DNA of 64,000 bases from Accumulibacter appositus (GTDB lineage: Bacteria; Pseudomonadota; Gammaproteobacteria; Burkholderiales; Rhodocyclaceae), in assembly GCF_035440685.1 (NCBI RefSeq), contig NZ_DAORMW010000006.1; one strand, 5' to 3'. How positions within the stretch are numbered: position 1 is the stretch's first letter; the number at the start of each line of letters is the position of its first letter. A program made the position numbers and the translations under genes. Below are positions 1-8,015 of the stretch, piece after piece. The notes below the pieces were generated by a model. The model was not told the origin of the DNA, searched no databases, and was given only the letters and a program-made list of their open reading frames with translations.

Positions 1-114
1 GGCAAAGAAGCCACAAAACAGCGCCGCAGTGGTAAACAGATTCGGCAACAGATAGATCCCTCGACGCCGCAACTCCGGGTTGAAGAGGGTCTTGCGAGGT
101 TTTATTTCGGGCAT
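1..114 (-). CDS. pssA: CDP-diacylglycerol-serine O-phosphatidyltransferase (N-terminal fragment)
   Basis: Only the first 38 codons lie in the window; the gene runs off the left edge. The translation starts MPEIKPRKTLFNPE and enters a membrane stretch reading LLPNLFTTAALFCGFFA, the usual first transmembrane segment of phosphatidylserine synthase. The enzyme makes phosphatidylserine from CDP-diacylglycerol and serine at the inner membrane, the precursor of phosphatidylethanolamine. It lies downstream of ilvBHC on the same strand, and ilvBHC-pssA(-leuA) is a common betaproteobacterial order as I recall it. No clear Shine-Dalgarno sequence precedes the ATG. The short fragment limits certainty, but context supports the call. 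Confidence 0.8.
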   Translation of the reverse strand, partial: MPEIKPRKTLFNPELRRRGIYLLPNLFTTAALFCGFFA

Positions 115-312
115 TGCGCTGTTGTCGTTTGGCCGTGGGTGGATCAGGCCGGTCGAAAACGAAGGGAAGGAGAGGCGGCAGCAAGCCCGGCGGGGATCGG
201 ATACGGAGAGCGAGAAGTCATGGGTGTATCAAGGCCTCGGTCTTCTTGCCCGTCGGTTGAGCGACTCTCGTCGCCCCGCCGCCAGGCAAGTGACTGCTGG
301 TGACTGCGCCGA

Positions 313-1329
313 TCAGTTCTTGCTCTGGTCAACGAGTCTGTTCTTCTTGATCCACGGCATCATGTCGCGCAACTTGGCGCCGACGATTTCGACCTCGTGC
401 TGAGCCATCAGGCGACGACGGGCGGTCATCTCAGGGTAGTTGGTACGCCCTTCGAGAATGAACATTTTCGCGTAGTCGCCGTTCTGGATCCGCTTCAGCG
501 CCGCACGCATGGCGATGCGCGACTGCTCGTTGATCACTTCTGGCCCGGTTACGTATTCGCCGTACTCGGCATTGTTCGAGATCGAGTAGTTCATGTTGGC
601 GATGCCGCCTTCGTACATCAGGTCGACGATCAGCTTGAGTTCGTGGAGACACTCGAAATAGGCCATCTCGGGAGCGTAGCCGCCTTCGACCAGCGTCTCG
701 AAACCCATTTTCACCAGTTCGACAGCACCGCCGCAGAGAACTGCCTGCTCGCCGAAAAGGTCGGTCTCGGTCTCTTCACGGAAGTTGGTTTCGATTACCC
801 CGCCCTTGGTGCCACCATTCGCCGCGGCATAGGAAAGGGCGATATCTCGGGCCTTGCCGGAACGATCCTGATGAACAGCGATCAGCGAGGGCACACCGCC
901 GCCCTTGAGATATTCGGAGCGTACGGTATGCCCGGGACCTTTCGGCGCGACCATGATCACGTCGACATCGTCACGCGCGACGACCTGGTTGTAATGGACG
1001 TTGAAACCGTGCGCAAAAGCCAGTGCAGCGCCCTTCTTCATGTTCGACGCGACGTCGGTGTTGTAGACCTGCGGAATGGTCTCGTCGGGGAGCAGCATCA
1101 TCACCACGTCGGCACCCTTGACGGCCTCGGCAACCTCGGCGACTTTCAGGCCGGCCTTCTCGGCCTTGCTCCACGAAACGCCATCCTTGCGCAGACCGAC
1201 GGTCACCTTGACGCCGGAATCACTGAGGTTCTGCGCGTGCGCGTGCCCTTGCGAGCCGTAACCAACGATGGTCACTTTCTTGCCCTTGATCAAGGAAAGG
1301 TCGGCGTCCTTGTCGTAGAAAACTTTCAT
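313..1329 (-). CDS. ilvC: Ketol-acid reductoisomerase (NADP+)
   Basis: The 338-residue class I enzyme performs the second common step of valine and isoleucine synthesis: Mg-dependent alkyl migration, then NADPH reduction, of acetolactate or acetohydroxybutyrate. The Rossmann fold carries GYGSQGHAHA near residues 23-32, and the C-terminal knotted domain contains the metal-binding helix ECLHELKLIVDL. The length is normal for the short class I form. It is the last of three ilv genes, 29 bases after ilvH, so probably one transcript with ilvB and ilvH. About 200 bases separate it from pssA, in which I see no clear gene or terminator. Confidence 0.97.
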   Translation of the reverse strand: MKVFYDKDADLSLIKGKKVTIVGYGSQGHAHAQNLSDSGVKVTVGLRKDGVSWSKAEKAGLKVAEVAEAVKGADVVMMLLPDETIPQVYNTDVASNMKKGAALAFAHGFNVHYNQVVARDDVDVIMVAPKGPGHTVRSEYLKGGGVPSLIAVHQDRSGKARDIALSYAAANGGTKGGVIETNFREETETDLFGEQAVLCGGAVELVKMGFETLVEGGYAPEMAYFECLHELKLIVDLMYEGGIANMNYSISNNAEYGEYVTGPEVINEQSRIAMRAALKRIQNGDYAKMFILEGRTNYPEMTARRRLMAQHEVEIVGAKLRDMMPWIKKNRLVDQSKN

Positions 1330-1358
1330 TCAATTTCCTCTTTAACTGATCGGTCTGA

Positions 1359-1850
1359 TTAGACTTTTAGAATGCGCTCACCGCGGCCAATGCCGCAAAC
1401 GCCGGTACGAACGGTTTCGAGAATCAGTCCGGCATCGATTGCCTGGATGAAGGAGTCGAGTTTTGCGCCGCTGGCGGTCAGTTCGATGACGTAGGTCGAT
1501 TCGGTGACGTCGATGATGTGCCCACGAAAGATGTCGGACAGACGCTTCAGCTCCTCGCGATCCTTACCGGTGGCGCGAACCTTGAGCAGCATCAGTTCGC
1601 GCTCGATGTGCGCCGCCTCGGAGAGATCGACGACCTTGATGACATCAATCAGCTTGTTCAACTGCTTGGTGATCTGCTCGATCACGGCATCGGTGCCCGA
1701 AGTGACGATGGTCAGGCGAGACAAGGAGATGTCCTCGGTCGGAGCCACGGTGAGGGTCTCGATGTTGTAGCCGCGCGCCGAGAACAGACCGGCCACCCGC
1801 GACAGAGCTCCCGCCTCGTTCTCCAGCAGGATGGAAATAATGTGTCGCAT
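1359..1850 (-). CDS. ilvH: Acetolactate synthase, small (regulatory) subunit
   Basis: This 163-residue subunit binds the catalytic subunit IlvB and confers valine feedback inhibition. The N-terminal ACT domain is plain: MRHIISILLENEAGALSRV, then GLFSARGYNIETL, followed by the second ACT-like domain typical of IlvH. The length matches the family. It starts 12 bases after the ilvB stop and lies 29 bases before ilvC, so the three are almost certainly co-transcribed and translated in stoichiometric order. Confidence 0.97.
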   Translation of the reverse strand: MRHIISILLENEAGALSRVAGLFSARGYNIETLTVAPTEDISLSRLTIVTSGTDAVIEQITKQLNKLIDVIKVVDLSEAAHIERELMLLKVRATGKDREELKRLSDIFRGHIIDVTESTYVIELTASGAKLDSFIQAIDAGLILETVRTGVCGIGRGERILKV

Positions 1851-1862
1851 CTTGTCTTTCCC

Positions 1863-3575
1863 TTACAGATCTTCGGTCAGAAGCATGTCCGCCAGGCCTT
1901 TGCCAGCCGCCACCATCGGAAAAACGTTCGCCTTCTGATCGGTGATGAAATCGATGAATACCAGGTCGTCCTTGTGGTCGATGAATGCTTTCTTCAGCGC
2001 GCCTTCGACGTCTTCGGGCCGTTCGACGCGAATTCCCACGTGGCCATAAGCCTCGGCGAGCTTGACGAAGTCGGGCAGCGAGTCCATGTACGACTCCGAA
2101 TAGCGACTGCCATAGAACATCTCCTGCCACTGGCGAACCATGCCCAGGTAGCGATTATTGAGGTTGATGATCTTGATCGGCAGACGGAACTGCTTGGCGG
2201 TTGACAGTTCCTGGATACACATCTGGATCGAGCCTTCGCCGGTGACGCAGGCAATCGGCGTTCCCGGATTGGCCAGCGCCGCGCCCATCGCGTAAGGCAG
2301 ACCGACACCCATCGTCCCGAGGCCCCCGGAATTAAGCCAGCGGCGCGGTTCATCGAACTTGTAGTACTGCGCGGCCCACATCTGATGCTGACCGACGTCG
2401 GAAGTCACGATGGCCTTGCCTTCAGTCACTTCATAGAGCTTCTCGATGACGTACTGCGGCATGATGATGCCCTTCTTCCGGCGGTATTTCATACACTGCT
2501 TGGCGCGCCACTCCTCGATTTGCTGCCACCAGCCAGCCAGCACTTCGGCATCCGGAGCCGCATTACCGGCATCGAGCAGCTTGAGCATTTCATCGAGGAC
2601 GTCCGGGACGTTGCCGACAATCGGCACATCAACCTTGACGCGCTTGGAGATCGAAGACGGATCGATGTCGATGTGGACAATCTTGCGCGGAATGGACGAA
2701 AAGTTCGCCGGATTGCCAATCACCCGGTCATCGAAACGCGCACCGATAGCCAACAGGACGTCACAGTTCTGCATCGCCAGATTGGCCTCGACGGTCCCGT
2801 GCATGCCCGGCATGCCGAGAAACTGCGGGTCGCTTGCCGGATACGCACCCAGGCCCATCAAGGTATTGGTAATCGGAAAGCCCAGCCGACGCACCAGCTT
2901 GGTCAACTGCTCGGCGCCGTTCGAAAGAATGACCCCGCCACCGGTGTAGATCATCGGCCGCTTGGCCTCGAGCAAGAGGTGCAGCGCCTTCTTGATCTGT
3001 CCCAGATGCCCCTTGACGACGGGGTTGTAAGAGCGCAGTTGAATCGTTTCCGGATACTCGAACTTGCACTTGGCGGCGGTGATGTCCTTGGGGATGTCGA
3101 TCACCACCGGGCCCGGACGACCACTGTTGGCGATGAAGAAGGCCTTTTTGATCGTCACCGCCAGATCGTGCACGTCCTTGACCAGGAAGTTGTGCTTCAC
3201 ACAGGGCCGAGTAATGCCAACGGTATCGCATTCCTGGAAAGCATCCTGGCCGATGTACTCGGTCGGCACCTGCCCGGCGATGACCACCAGGGGAATCGAG
3301 TCCATGTAGGCCGTCGCGATGCCGGTAACCGCGTTGGTCGCGCCGGGGCCCGAAGTGACCAATGCCACACCGACCTTGTGGGTCGAACGCGCCAGCCCGT
3401 CGGCGGCATGCACGGCCGCCTGTTCGTGGCGAACGAGAATGTGCTTGACCTGATCCTGCTTGAACAACGCGTCATACATGTGAAGGACAGCCCCGCCAGG
3501 ATAGCCGAATACATACTCGACCTTTTCTTCCTGCAGGCACCTGATTACAATCTCCGCACCGGTCATCATTGTCAT
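1863..3575 (-). CDS. ilvB: Acetolactate synthase, large (catalytic) subunit
   Basis: This is the ThDP-, FAD- and Mg-dependent enzyme condensing two pyruvates to acetolactate, or pyruvate with 2-oxobutyrate. The N-terminal ThDP domain has FGYPGGAVL and HEQAAVHAADG with the activating glutamate; the C-terminal ThDP domain has GEGSIQMCIQELS followed by the NNRYLGM motif. I chose the ATG at 3575 (MTMMTGAEIVIRC, 570 residues) rather than an in-frame start at 3596, because family members begin with MTGAE-like residues just before the conserved core. A plausible promoter lies 40-70 bases upstream. First gene of ilvBHC. Confidence 0.96.
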   Translation of the reverse strand: MTMMTGAEIVIRCLQEEKVEYVFGYPGGAVLHMYDALFKQDQVKHILVRHEQAAVHAADGLARSTHKVGVALVTSGPGATNAVTGIATAYMDSIPLVVIAGQVPTEYIGQDAFQECDTVGITRPCVKHNFLVKDVHDLAVTIKKAFFIANSGRPGPVVIDIPKDITAAKCKFEYPETIQLRSYNPVVKGHLGQIKKALHLLLEAKRPMIYTGGGVILSNGAEQLTKLVRRLGFPITNTLMGLGAYPASDPQFLGMPGMHGTVEANLAMQNCDVLLAIGARFDDRVIGNPANFSSIPRKIVHIDIDPSSISKRVKVDVPIVGNVPDVLDEMLKLLDAGNAAPDAEVLAGWWQQIEEWRAKQCMKYRRKKGIIMPQYVIEKLYEVTEGKAIVTSDVGQHQMWAAQYYKFDEPRRWLNSGGLGTMGVGLPYAMGAALANPGTPIACVTGEGSIQMCIQELSTAKQFRLPIKIINLNNRYLGMVRQWQEMFYGSRYSESYMDSLPDFVKLAEAYGHVGIRVERPEDVEGALKKAFIDHKDDLVFIDFITDQKANVFPMVAAGKGLADMLLTEDL

Positions 3576-3617
3576 TACCGTCGCCCCAGCAAGCAAATTG
3601 CTCGAAAAAAGTCTGCA

Positions 3618-3646
3618 ACGTTAAAGCTTAGACGGGGTTTGGTCAA
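3618..3646 (-). promoter_or_regulatory. Candidate sigma70 promoter of ilvBHC
   Basis: Read on the minus strand, TTGACC (3641-3646) and TAACGT (3618-3623) are separated by 17 bases. The -35 is good and the -10 is weak. Transcription would begin near 3611 and give a leader of about 35 bases before the ilvB ATG. The leader is too short for a classical attenuator. Confidence 0.4.
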
Positions 3647-3713
3647 GGCATTCACCAAAAACCGGCGCCTGGGAAAGCAGGCTTCCCGCCCTACAACCGC
3701 AAGGATTTCCGCC

Positions 3714-4277
3714 CTGGCCAGCCAACGCGAACTGTCAGACTTTCTCACGGCAGTCGAACGCCGCGCTTTCAAGCAAGCGATGTTCGCAGTGCGCAACGAA
3801 GAGTCCGCGCTCGACATCGTCCAGGATACGATGATGAAACTCGCCGAGAAATACGGAGACCGCCCACCCACAGAGCTGCCGATGCTCTTCCAGCGCATTT
3901 TGCAGAACACGATTCGCGACTACTATCGCCGCAGCAAGGTGCGCTCGCTATGGACGACCCTGCTTTCCGCCTTTTCGCCGAACGATGACGAGGAGCACGA
4001 CCCCCTAGAAACCATCAGCAGTGAATCAGAAGCCAATGGCCCGAAAACGCCACACGGCCAATTCGAGCAGGCGCAAGTCATGGGAATGATCGAGAAAGAG
4101 ATAGAATCTCTGCCTGGGCGTCAACGGGAAGCGTTTCTGCTGCGTTACTGGGAGGATATGGACGTTGCCGAAACGGCATCGATCATGGGCTGCTCGGAAG
4201 GGAGCGTCAAGACACACTGCTCGCGTGCCAACCACGCTCTCGCGGCGGCACTGAAAGCAAAAGGAATTACCCTATGA
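3714..4277 (+). CDS. RNA polymerase sigma factor, ECF (RpoE-like) type
   Basis: The protein has sigma region 2 (ALDIVQDTMMKLAEKYG, then LFQRILQNTIRDYYRR) and region 4 (LPGRQREAFLLRYWEDMDVAETASIMGCSEGSVKTH) with no region 3, the ECF layout. The frame has no ATG before position 3780, which would cut into region 2. A CTG at 3714, with AAGGA at 3701-3705 and 8 bases of spacing, gives an N-terminus reading (M)ASQRELSDFLTAVERRAFKQA. This matches my memory of related proteins starting MAS-RELSDFL. The result is 187 residues. The stop overlaps the next gene by ATGA, so the partner protein is translationally coupled. Which genes it controls cannot be read here. Confidence 0.85.
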   Translation: MASQRELSDFLTAVERRAFKQAMFAVRNEESALDIVQDTMMKLAEKYGDRPPTELPMLFQRILQNTIRDYYRRSKVRSLWTTLLSAFSPNDDEEHDPLETISSESEANGPKTPHGQFEQAQVMGMIEKEIESLPGRQREAFLLRYWEDMDVAETASIMGCSEGSVKTHCSRANHALAAALKAKGITL

Positions 4278-4651
4278 ACGAACTGCATTTTGCCTTCAAG
4301 GTCAGGCAGCACCTGAACAGGGAGCTCCACGAACTGGCTCCGTCGACGCACTCGCGCCTGCAAGCCGCGCGCGAGCGCGCGCTGGCTCGGCAAAAAGTGA
4401 TCGCCCACCAGTCGATACTGGCGACGGCGGGGAGCTTCGTTCAGGAGCACAGCGAAGGCCTACGCTTGCGGCAGGTCTTCGTCGCCCTGGCGGTAGTTAT
4501 CGGCGTCGCTTCCTACGCTTACTGGCAGGCCGACAGAAGCATCGCCGAACTCGAGGTCATTGACAGCGCCCTGCTCGCCGACGACTTGCCAATCGCGGCC
4601 TTCACCGACCGGGGCTTTGATGCATGGCTGAAAAGCTCCGCGTCGCACTGA
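4274..4651 (+). CDS. DUF3619 family single-pass membrane protein, possible anti-sigma partner
   Basis: This 125-residue protein has a charged N-terminal half (ELHFAFKVRQHLNREL, then an Arg/Ala-rich helix), one hydrophobic segment near residues 68-88 (VFVALAVVIGVASYAYW) and a short acidic C-terminus. It resembles DUF3619. It overlaps the sigma gene by four bases. A cytoplasmic helical N-terminus plus one membrane span, coupled to an ECF sigma gene, is the layout of membrane anti-sigma factors. The anti-sigma role is my inference; no ZAS zinc motif is visible. It also overlaps the start of the next gene. Confidence 0.65.
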   Translation: MNELHFAFKVRQHLNRELHELAPSTHSRLQAARERALARQKVIAHQSILATAGSFVQEHSEGLRLRQVFVALAVVIGVASYAYWQADRSIAELEVIDSALLADDLPIAAFTDRGFDAWLKSSASH

Positions 4652-5205
4652 TTCTCAGCAGCTTCTTGGCCGTCACGAGCTGGGCCGATGCGCTCAGCCC
4701 GTCGGCCATTGCCACGCCGGCACAGCCGCAATGGAGCGAACTCACGGTGGAGCAGAAGGCCATCCTCGCACCGCTCAGTTACGACTGGGACGGGATGGAC
4801 TATGCACGCCAGAAGAAGTGGCTGGGTATCACGCGACGTTTCCACAGCATGACGGCTGACGAGCAGCGTCGAGTTCAGGTTCAGATGCAGGACTGGGGAA
4901 AACTCACGCCCGAGCAACGGCGGCTTGCACGGGAGAACTTCATCACCGCCAACAGACTCCCGGTCGAGAAGAAGCAGGAACTCCGACTCAAGTGGCAGGA
5001 GTACTCCAGCCTGCCGGATGAGGAAAAAGAAAAGCTCAAACGGCAAGCGGCCAACCGGGCGGCACTGAGCAAATCCGGTGGCACAGCGGCCAGCCTGATC
5101 TCGCCGCCCGCATCCGCGCTCTTCCCGCTCGGCAGCCATCACCCTGCGCCAGCGCCTAGCAGCAAGGCCACTGCACCGGCAACCGCAGCGGAGAACAGGG
5201 ATTGA
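4624..5205 (+). CDS. DUF3106 family secreted protein
   Basis: The 193-residue protein begins with a probable Sec signal peptide (MAEKLRVALILSSFLAVTSWADA). It then carries a charged repeat-like region: WSELTVEQKAILAPLSYDWD, KKWLGITRRFHSMT, then PEQRRLARENF and LRLKWQEYSSLPDEEKEKLK. This pattern of Trp/Leu turns with EQR/EEK spacers is what DUF3106 proteins show. A Pro/Ala-rich tail follows. The repeated amphipathic helices recall periplasmic sensor proteins such as CpxP/Spy only in general style, without the LTxxQ core. Role unknown; the operon position suggests a link to the sigma factor. Confidence 0.7.
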   Translation: MAEKLRVALILSSFLAVTSWADALSPSAIATPAQPQWSELTVEQKAILAPLSYDWDGMDYARQKKWLGITRRFHSMTADEQRRVQVQMQDWGKLTPEQRRLARENFITANRLPVEKKQELRLKWQEYSSLPDEEKEKLKRQAANRAALSKSGGTAASLISPPASALFPLGSHHPAPAPSSKATAPATAAENRD

Positions 5206-5669
5206 CGCCAGCAGCAGTTCCCGTCCCGCGACCGAGCATCACGCGCCGCCTAGCCAGCATGCTCTACGAATGCCTGCTGCTGTTCGGCATCCTTGCGGCA
5301 CTGCTGGTCTTGCCACATTTCCTGCTCGGCGCCCTGGCACATCGCTTGGTGGCGCCGATCGTCGTGCAAGCGCACGCCTTCGTCGTATTGCTGATCTATT
5401 GCCTCTGGTTCTGGAGCAACGGGCGCCAAACCCTGGCCATGAAGACCTGGCGCATCCGCCTGCTCACCCGTGACGGACACCCCGTCCGGCCGGCGCAGGC
5501 TCTCGTGCGCTACCTCCTGTGCTGGCCCAGCATCCTCCTGGGGGGCTTCGGCATCTTCTGGGCACTGGTGGACCGTGAGCGCCTGTTTCTGCATGACCGC
5601 CTCGCCGGCACGCAACTCGTACTAAGCGGCGAGCCGAAGCTGCCTGTAGCAGGCAAGGCACCCGGCTAA
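5202..5669 (+). CDS. RDD family integral membrane protein
   Basis: This 155-residue protein starts at a TTG overlapping the previous stop (ATTGA), with GGAG eight bases upstream. It opens with the RDD signature region (PSITRRLASMLYE), has hydrophobic segments near residues 20-45, 52-70 and 105-125, and contains the conserved TLAMKTWRIRLLTRDG before the third segment and FLHDRLAGTQLV near the end. RDD proteins are small membrane proteins of mostly unknown function; some act in ion exchange. It closes the sigma operon. Confidence 0.85.
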   Translation: MTPAAVPVPRPSITRRLASMLYECLLLFGILAALLVLPHFLLGALAHRLVAPIVVQAHAFVVLLIYCLWFWSNGRQTLAMKTWRIRLLTRDGHPVRPAQALVRYLLCWPSILLGGFGIFWALVDRERLFLHDRLAGTQLVLSGEPKLPVAGKAPG

Positions 5670-5792
5670 GCGAGCGCTCCAGGGATCAGAGCTGATGACG
5701 ACTCCTCGACGAGCTCCGTAGCCTGCTCACTCAAACGACCTGCGCAAGCGGCCGACTGCGCAGCGGCGATGCTGATCGACGCAGCCCGCCAA

Positions 5793-6866
5793 TCAGCGTC
5801 GCTCGACCCACCAGATCATAGTGATCGCGGCCAGCAGGAAGAGCGACGACGGCGTGACCGCGCTAAGCACCGGCGACCAACTGTTGATCGCGCCAAGGTT
5901 CGCAAACAAGCCATTGAGCATGTGGAACAATATCCCGATCATCACCCCCGAGAAAACCTTCAGGCCCACAGCGTCGGAGCGGTAGTGCGCTCCGCCGAAC
6001 GGCAGCGCCAGAGCGACCATCACGAATGCCGCCAGTGGGTAGACCACTTTTTTCCAGAAGGCAATCTCATACCGGTTGGTCGTCTGGCGATTGTCTGCCA
6101 GATGCTTGGTATAAGTGGCCAAATGTTGCAGCGACATACGATCCGGAGAAACCATCAGCACCGCCAGGATGTCCGGGTTCAGCGCCGACTGCCAGACTAT
6201 CTCGGGTAGCTTCTGCACATCGGCCCGCTCGGCGTGCAGGACCGTCTGGACCACATTGCTCAAGCGCCAACTATCAGGCACGACGTACTCGCCCTCGCTG
6301 GCCTCGGTAAGCGAGCGCAATCTTGCGTCCTCGTCGAACTCGTAGATACGGACCCCCCGTAAACGCGTATCCGGCAACACGACGCGCACGTTGATGAAAC
6401 TGCGCTCGTCCTTGACCCACAGTCCTGAACGCAGATCCTGCCCGATCATTCGCCCCCTGGCTTTCAAGCGCAATTGATTGGCCTCTCTTTCTGCGGTCGG
6501 CGCCACGTACTCCCCGATCAAGAAGGTGGCTACGGCAAACATAGCGGCGACCAGAAACAGCACCCGCAATACGGCGCCTGACGACAGGCCGGAGACCCGC
6601 AGCACGGTGATCTCGGAATGACGAGCCAAGGACGACAAGGCGTAGAGCGTCCCGATCAGGACGGCAATCGGCATCAACTCGTAGACACGCCCCGGCAGCC
6701 GCAGCAGAACGAAAGCAAAAGCATGGCGAAGTTGGTAGCCGCCCCGCCCGATATCCTGAACCTCGCCAAGCATGTCGAAGAAGGCAAACAACGCCAAGAA
6801 CGCCAGCAACACCAGAACAATGGCGCCAGACACCTCGCGCAGAAGGTAGCGACGATAGATCTTCAT
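5793..6866 (-). CDS. lptG: LPS export ABC transporter permease LptG
   Basis: This 357-residue inner-membrane permease, with LptF and the LptB ATPase, extracts lipopolysaccharide from the inner membrane and pushes it along the LptCAD bridge. The start at 6866 (MKIYRRYLLREV) gives the normal N-terminus and length. The layout is three N-terminal membrane spans (including AIVLVLLAFLALFAFFDML), a large periplasmic beta-jellyroll region, then three C-terminal spans. Its ATG overlaps the lptF stop by four bases (ATGA), so the pair is translationally coupled. It ends convergently with the RDD gene. Confidence 0.95.
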   Translation of the reverse strand: MKIYRRYLLREVSGAIVLVLLAFLALFAFFDMLGEVQDIGRGGYQLRHAFAFVLLRLPGRVYELMPIAVLIGTLYALSSLARHSEITVLRVSGLSSGAVLRVLFLVAAMFAVATFLIGEYVAPTAEREANQLRLKARGRMIGQDLRSGLWVKDERSFINVRVVLPDTRLRGVRIYEFDEDARLRSLTEASEGEYVVPDSWRLSNVVQTVLHAERADVQKLPEIVWQSALNPDILAVLMVSPDRMSLQHLATYTKHLADNRQTTNRYEIAFWKKVVYPLAAFVMVALALPFGGAHYRSDAVGLKVFSGVMIGILFHMLNGLFANLGAINSWSPVLSAVTPSSLFLLAAITMIWWVERR

Positions 6867-7942
6867 CGCCCGAGACGCCGGAAGGATGAGACCGCGATAC
6901 GGTGATAGAAGAGGAACGGCAAGAGAAACAGCATCACCAGATGAACCACCAGCACGCCGATGGCAAAAGACACCTGGCCATTGGCCACCCAGCCCTGGCT
7001 GATGGTCAGCAGATTGTTGTAGATGACATAAACCAAAATCGCCAGGAGCATGTTGGCCGAACGTCCCGCACGCGGATTGACGAAGGACAAAGGAATTGCC
7101 AGCAGAGCCAGCACTGCCGCCGACAAGGGCATGCCGACACGCCATAGCAGCTCCGCCCGATAGCGAGGCAGGTCGAGACCCAACAGCTCCAGCGGAGGCA
7201 TGTTCTTCGGTGTCCGCTCGATGCCATGCGCCTCCTTGGTCTCCAGGCGAACGGCATAGCGCTCATACTCGAGAATACGGAAGCCGGGAGCGCCAGGCTC
7301 AAGCTCGTAACGGCGCCCGTTCTCCAGGACGATGAAGCGATCACCGTTGGCTGCCGTCTCCTGATGACCGGTTCTGGCCATCGTCACCCCCAGGCGCTCG
7401 GGCTCGGCTTCGTTGACAAAGACGTTGCGAACGTGACTCGTATCCTCGGCCACGGCCTCGACGAAGATCACCCGGTCCCCCGCCGAGGACTCCTGAAAGG
7501 TGCCCGGCGAGATTTGTCCGGCATCCTTACGGTTGCTCAACTTGCCGCGGTATTCGGCGCTTTGCGACAGGGCCCAGGGGGAGAGAAGCAGCGACAGCAC
7601 GCCGATGGTGACCACCAGCGGCAGCGCGAAGGTCAGCACCGGTCGTACCCAGGCCGCCAGCGACAGCCCGGACGAGAACCAGACCACCATCTCGGAGTCA
7701 CGATAGCTGCGGGAAATGGACAACAGAATGGCCACGAACATGGACAGCGACAACAGCGGCGGGAGATAGTTGAGCGCCGCAAAACCAAGCAGCGCGACCA
7801 CGGCAGCGGGATCGACGTCACCCTGTGCGGCCTCGTTCAGCAGGCGAATCAGCTGCGTGGTCACCATGATCGCAAAAAGCGCAATGAACACACCGGCGGT
7901 CGAGTGGGCGAACTCGCGTCGCACCGCGCGCTGAAAGATCAT
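6863..7942 (-). CDS. lptF: LPS export ABC transporter permease LptF
   Basis: The 359-residue partner of LptG starts at 7942 with MIFQRAVRREFAHSTAGVF, the usual LptF opening; the frame is open further upstream but that part looks like noise. Spans cover roughly residues 15-35, 55-78, 100-122 and three more after residue 265, with a periplasmic domain between. FVNPRAGRSANMLLAIL near the fifth span is typical. It is divergent from pepA with about 70 bases between, the classic lptF/pepA arrangement. Confidence 0.95.
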   Translation of the reverse strand: MIFQRAVRREFAHSTAGVFIALFAIMVTTQLIRLLNEAAQGDVDPAAVVALLGFAALNYLPPLLSLSMFVAILLSISRSYRDSEMVVWFSSGLSLAAWVRPVLTFALPLVVTIGVLSLLLSPWALSQSAEYRGKLSNRKDAGQISPGTFQESSAGDRVIFVEAVAEDTSHVRNVFVNEAEPERLGVTMARTGHQETAANGDRFIVLENGRRYELEPGAPGFRILEYERYAVRLETKEAHGIERTPKNMPPLELLGLDLPRYRAELLWRVGMPLSAAVLALLAIPLSFVNPRAGRSANMLLAILVYVIYNNLLTISQGWVANGQVSFAIGVLVVHLVMLFLLPFLFYHRIAVSSFRRLGR

Positions 7943-7945
7943 TTT

Positions 7946-7975
7946 TTGACTTTGGTGAAAAACTGCAGTGATAAT
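7946..7975 (+). promoter_or_regulatory. Candidate sigma70 promoter of pepA-holC
   Basis: TTGACT at 7946-7951 is followed by TGATAA at 7969 (17-base spacer) or GATAAT at 7970 (18-base spacer). Transcription would begin near 7982, leaving about 35 bases before the pepA GTG, including the GGGGAGGG ribosome-binding stretch. Both boxes are close to consensus. Confidence 0.55.
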
Positions 7976-8015
7976 CGGCGTTTTCGACGAAACACGCCTG
8001 TCCTGGGGAGGGTGA

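Noticed and set aside
397..1362. Long plus-strand open frame across ilvC (321 codons)
   Set aside because: It is the antisense shadow of ilvC, which has full family conservation on the minus strand; high GC content keeps antisense frames open.
2385..3713. Plus-strand frame that would extend the sigma factor by more than 440 residues
   Set aside because: This part is antisense to ilvB and has no protein-like motifs; the sigma domains begin only after 3714.
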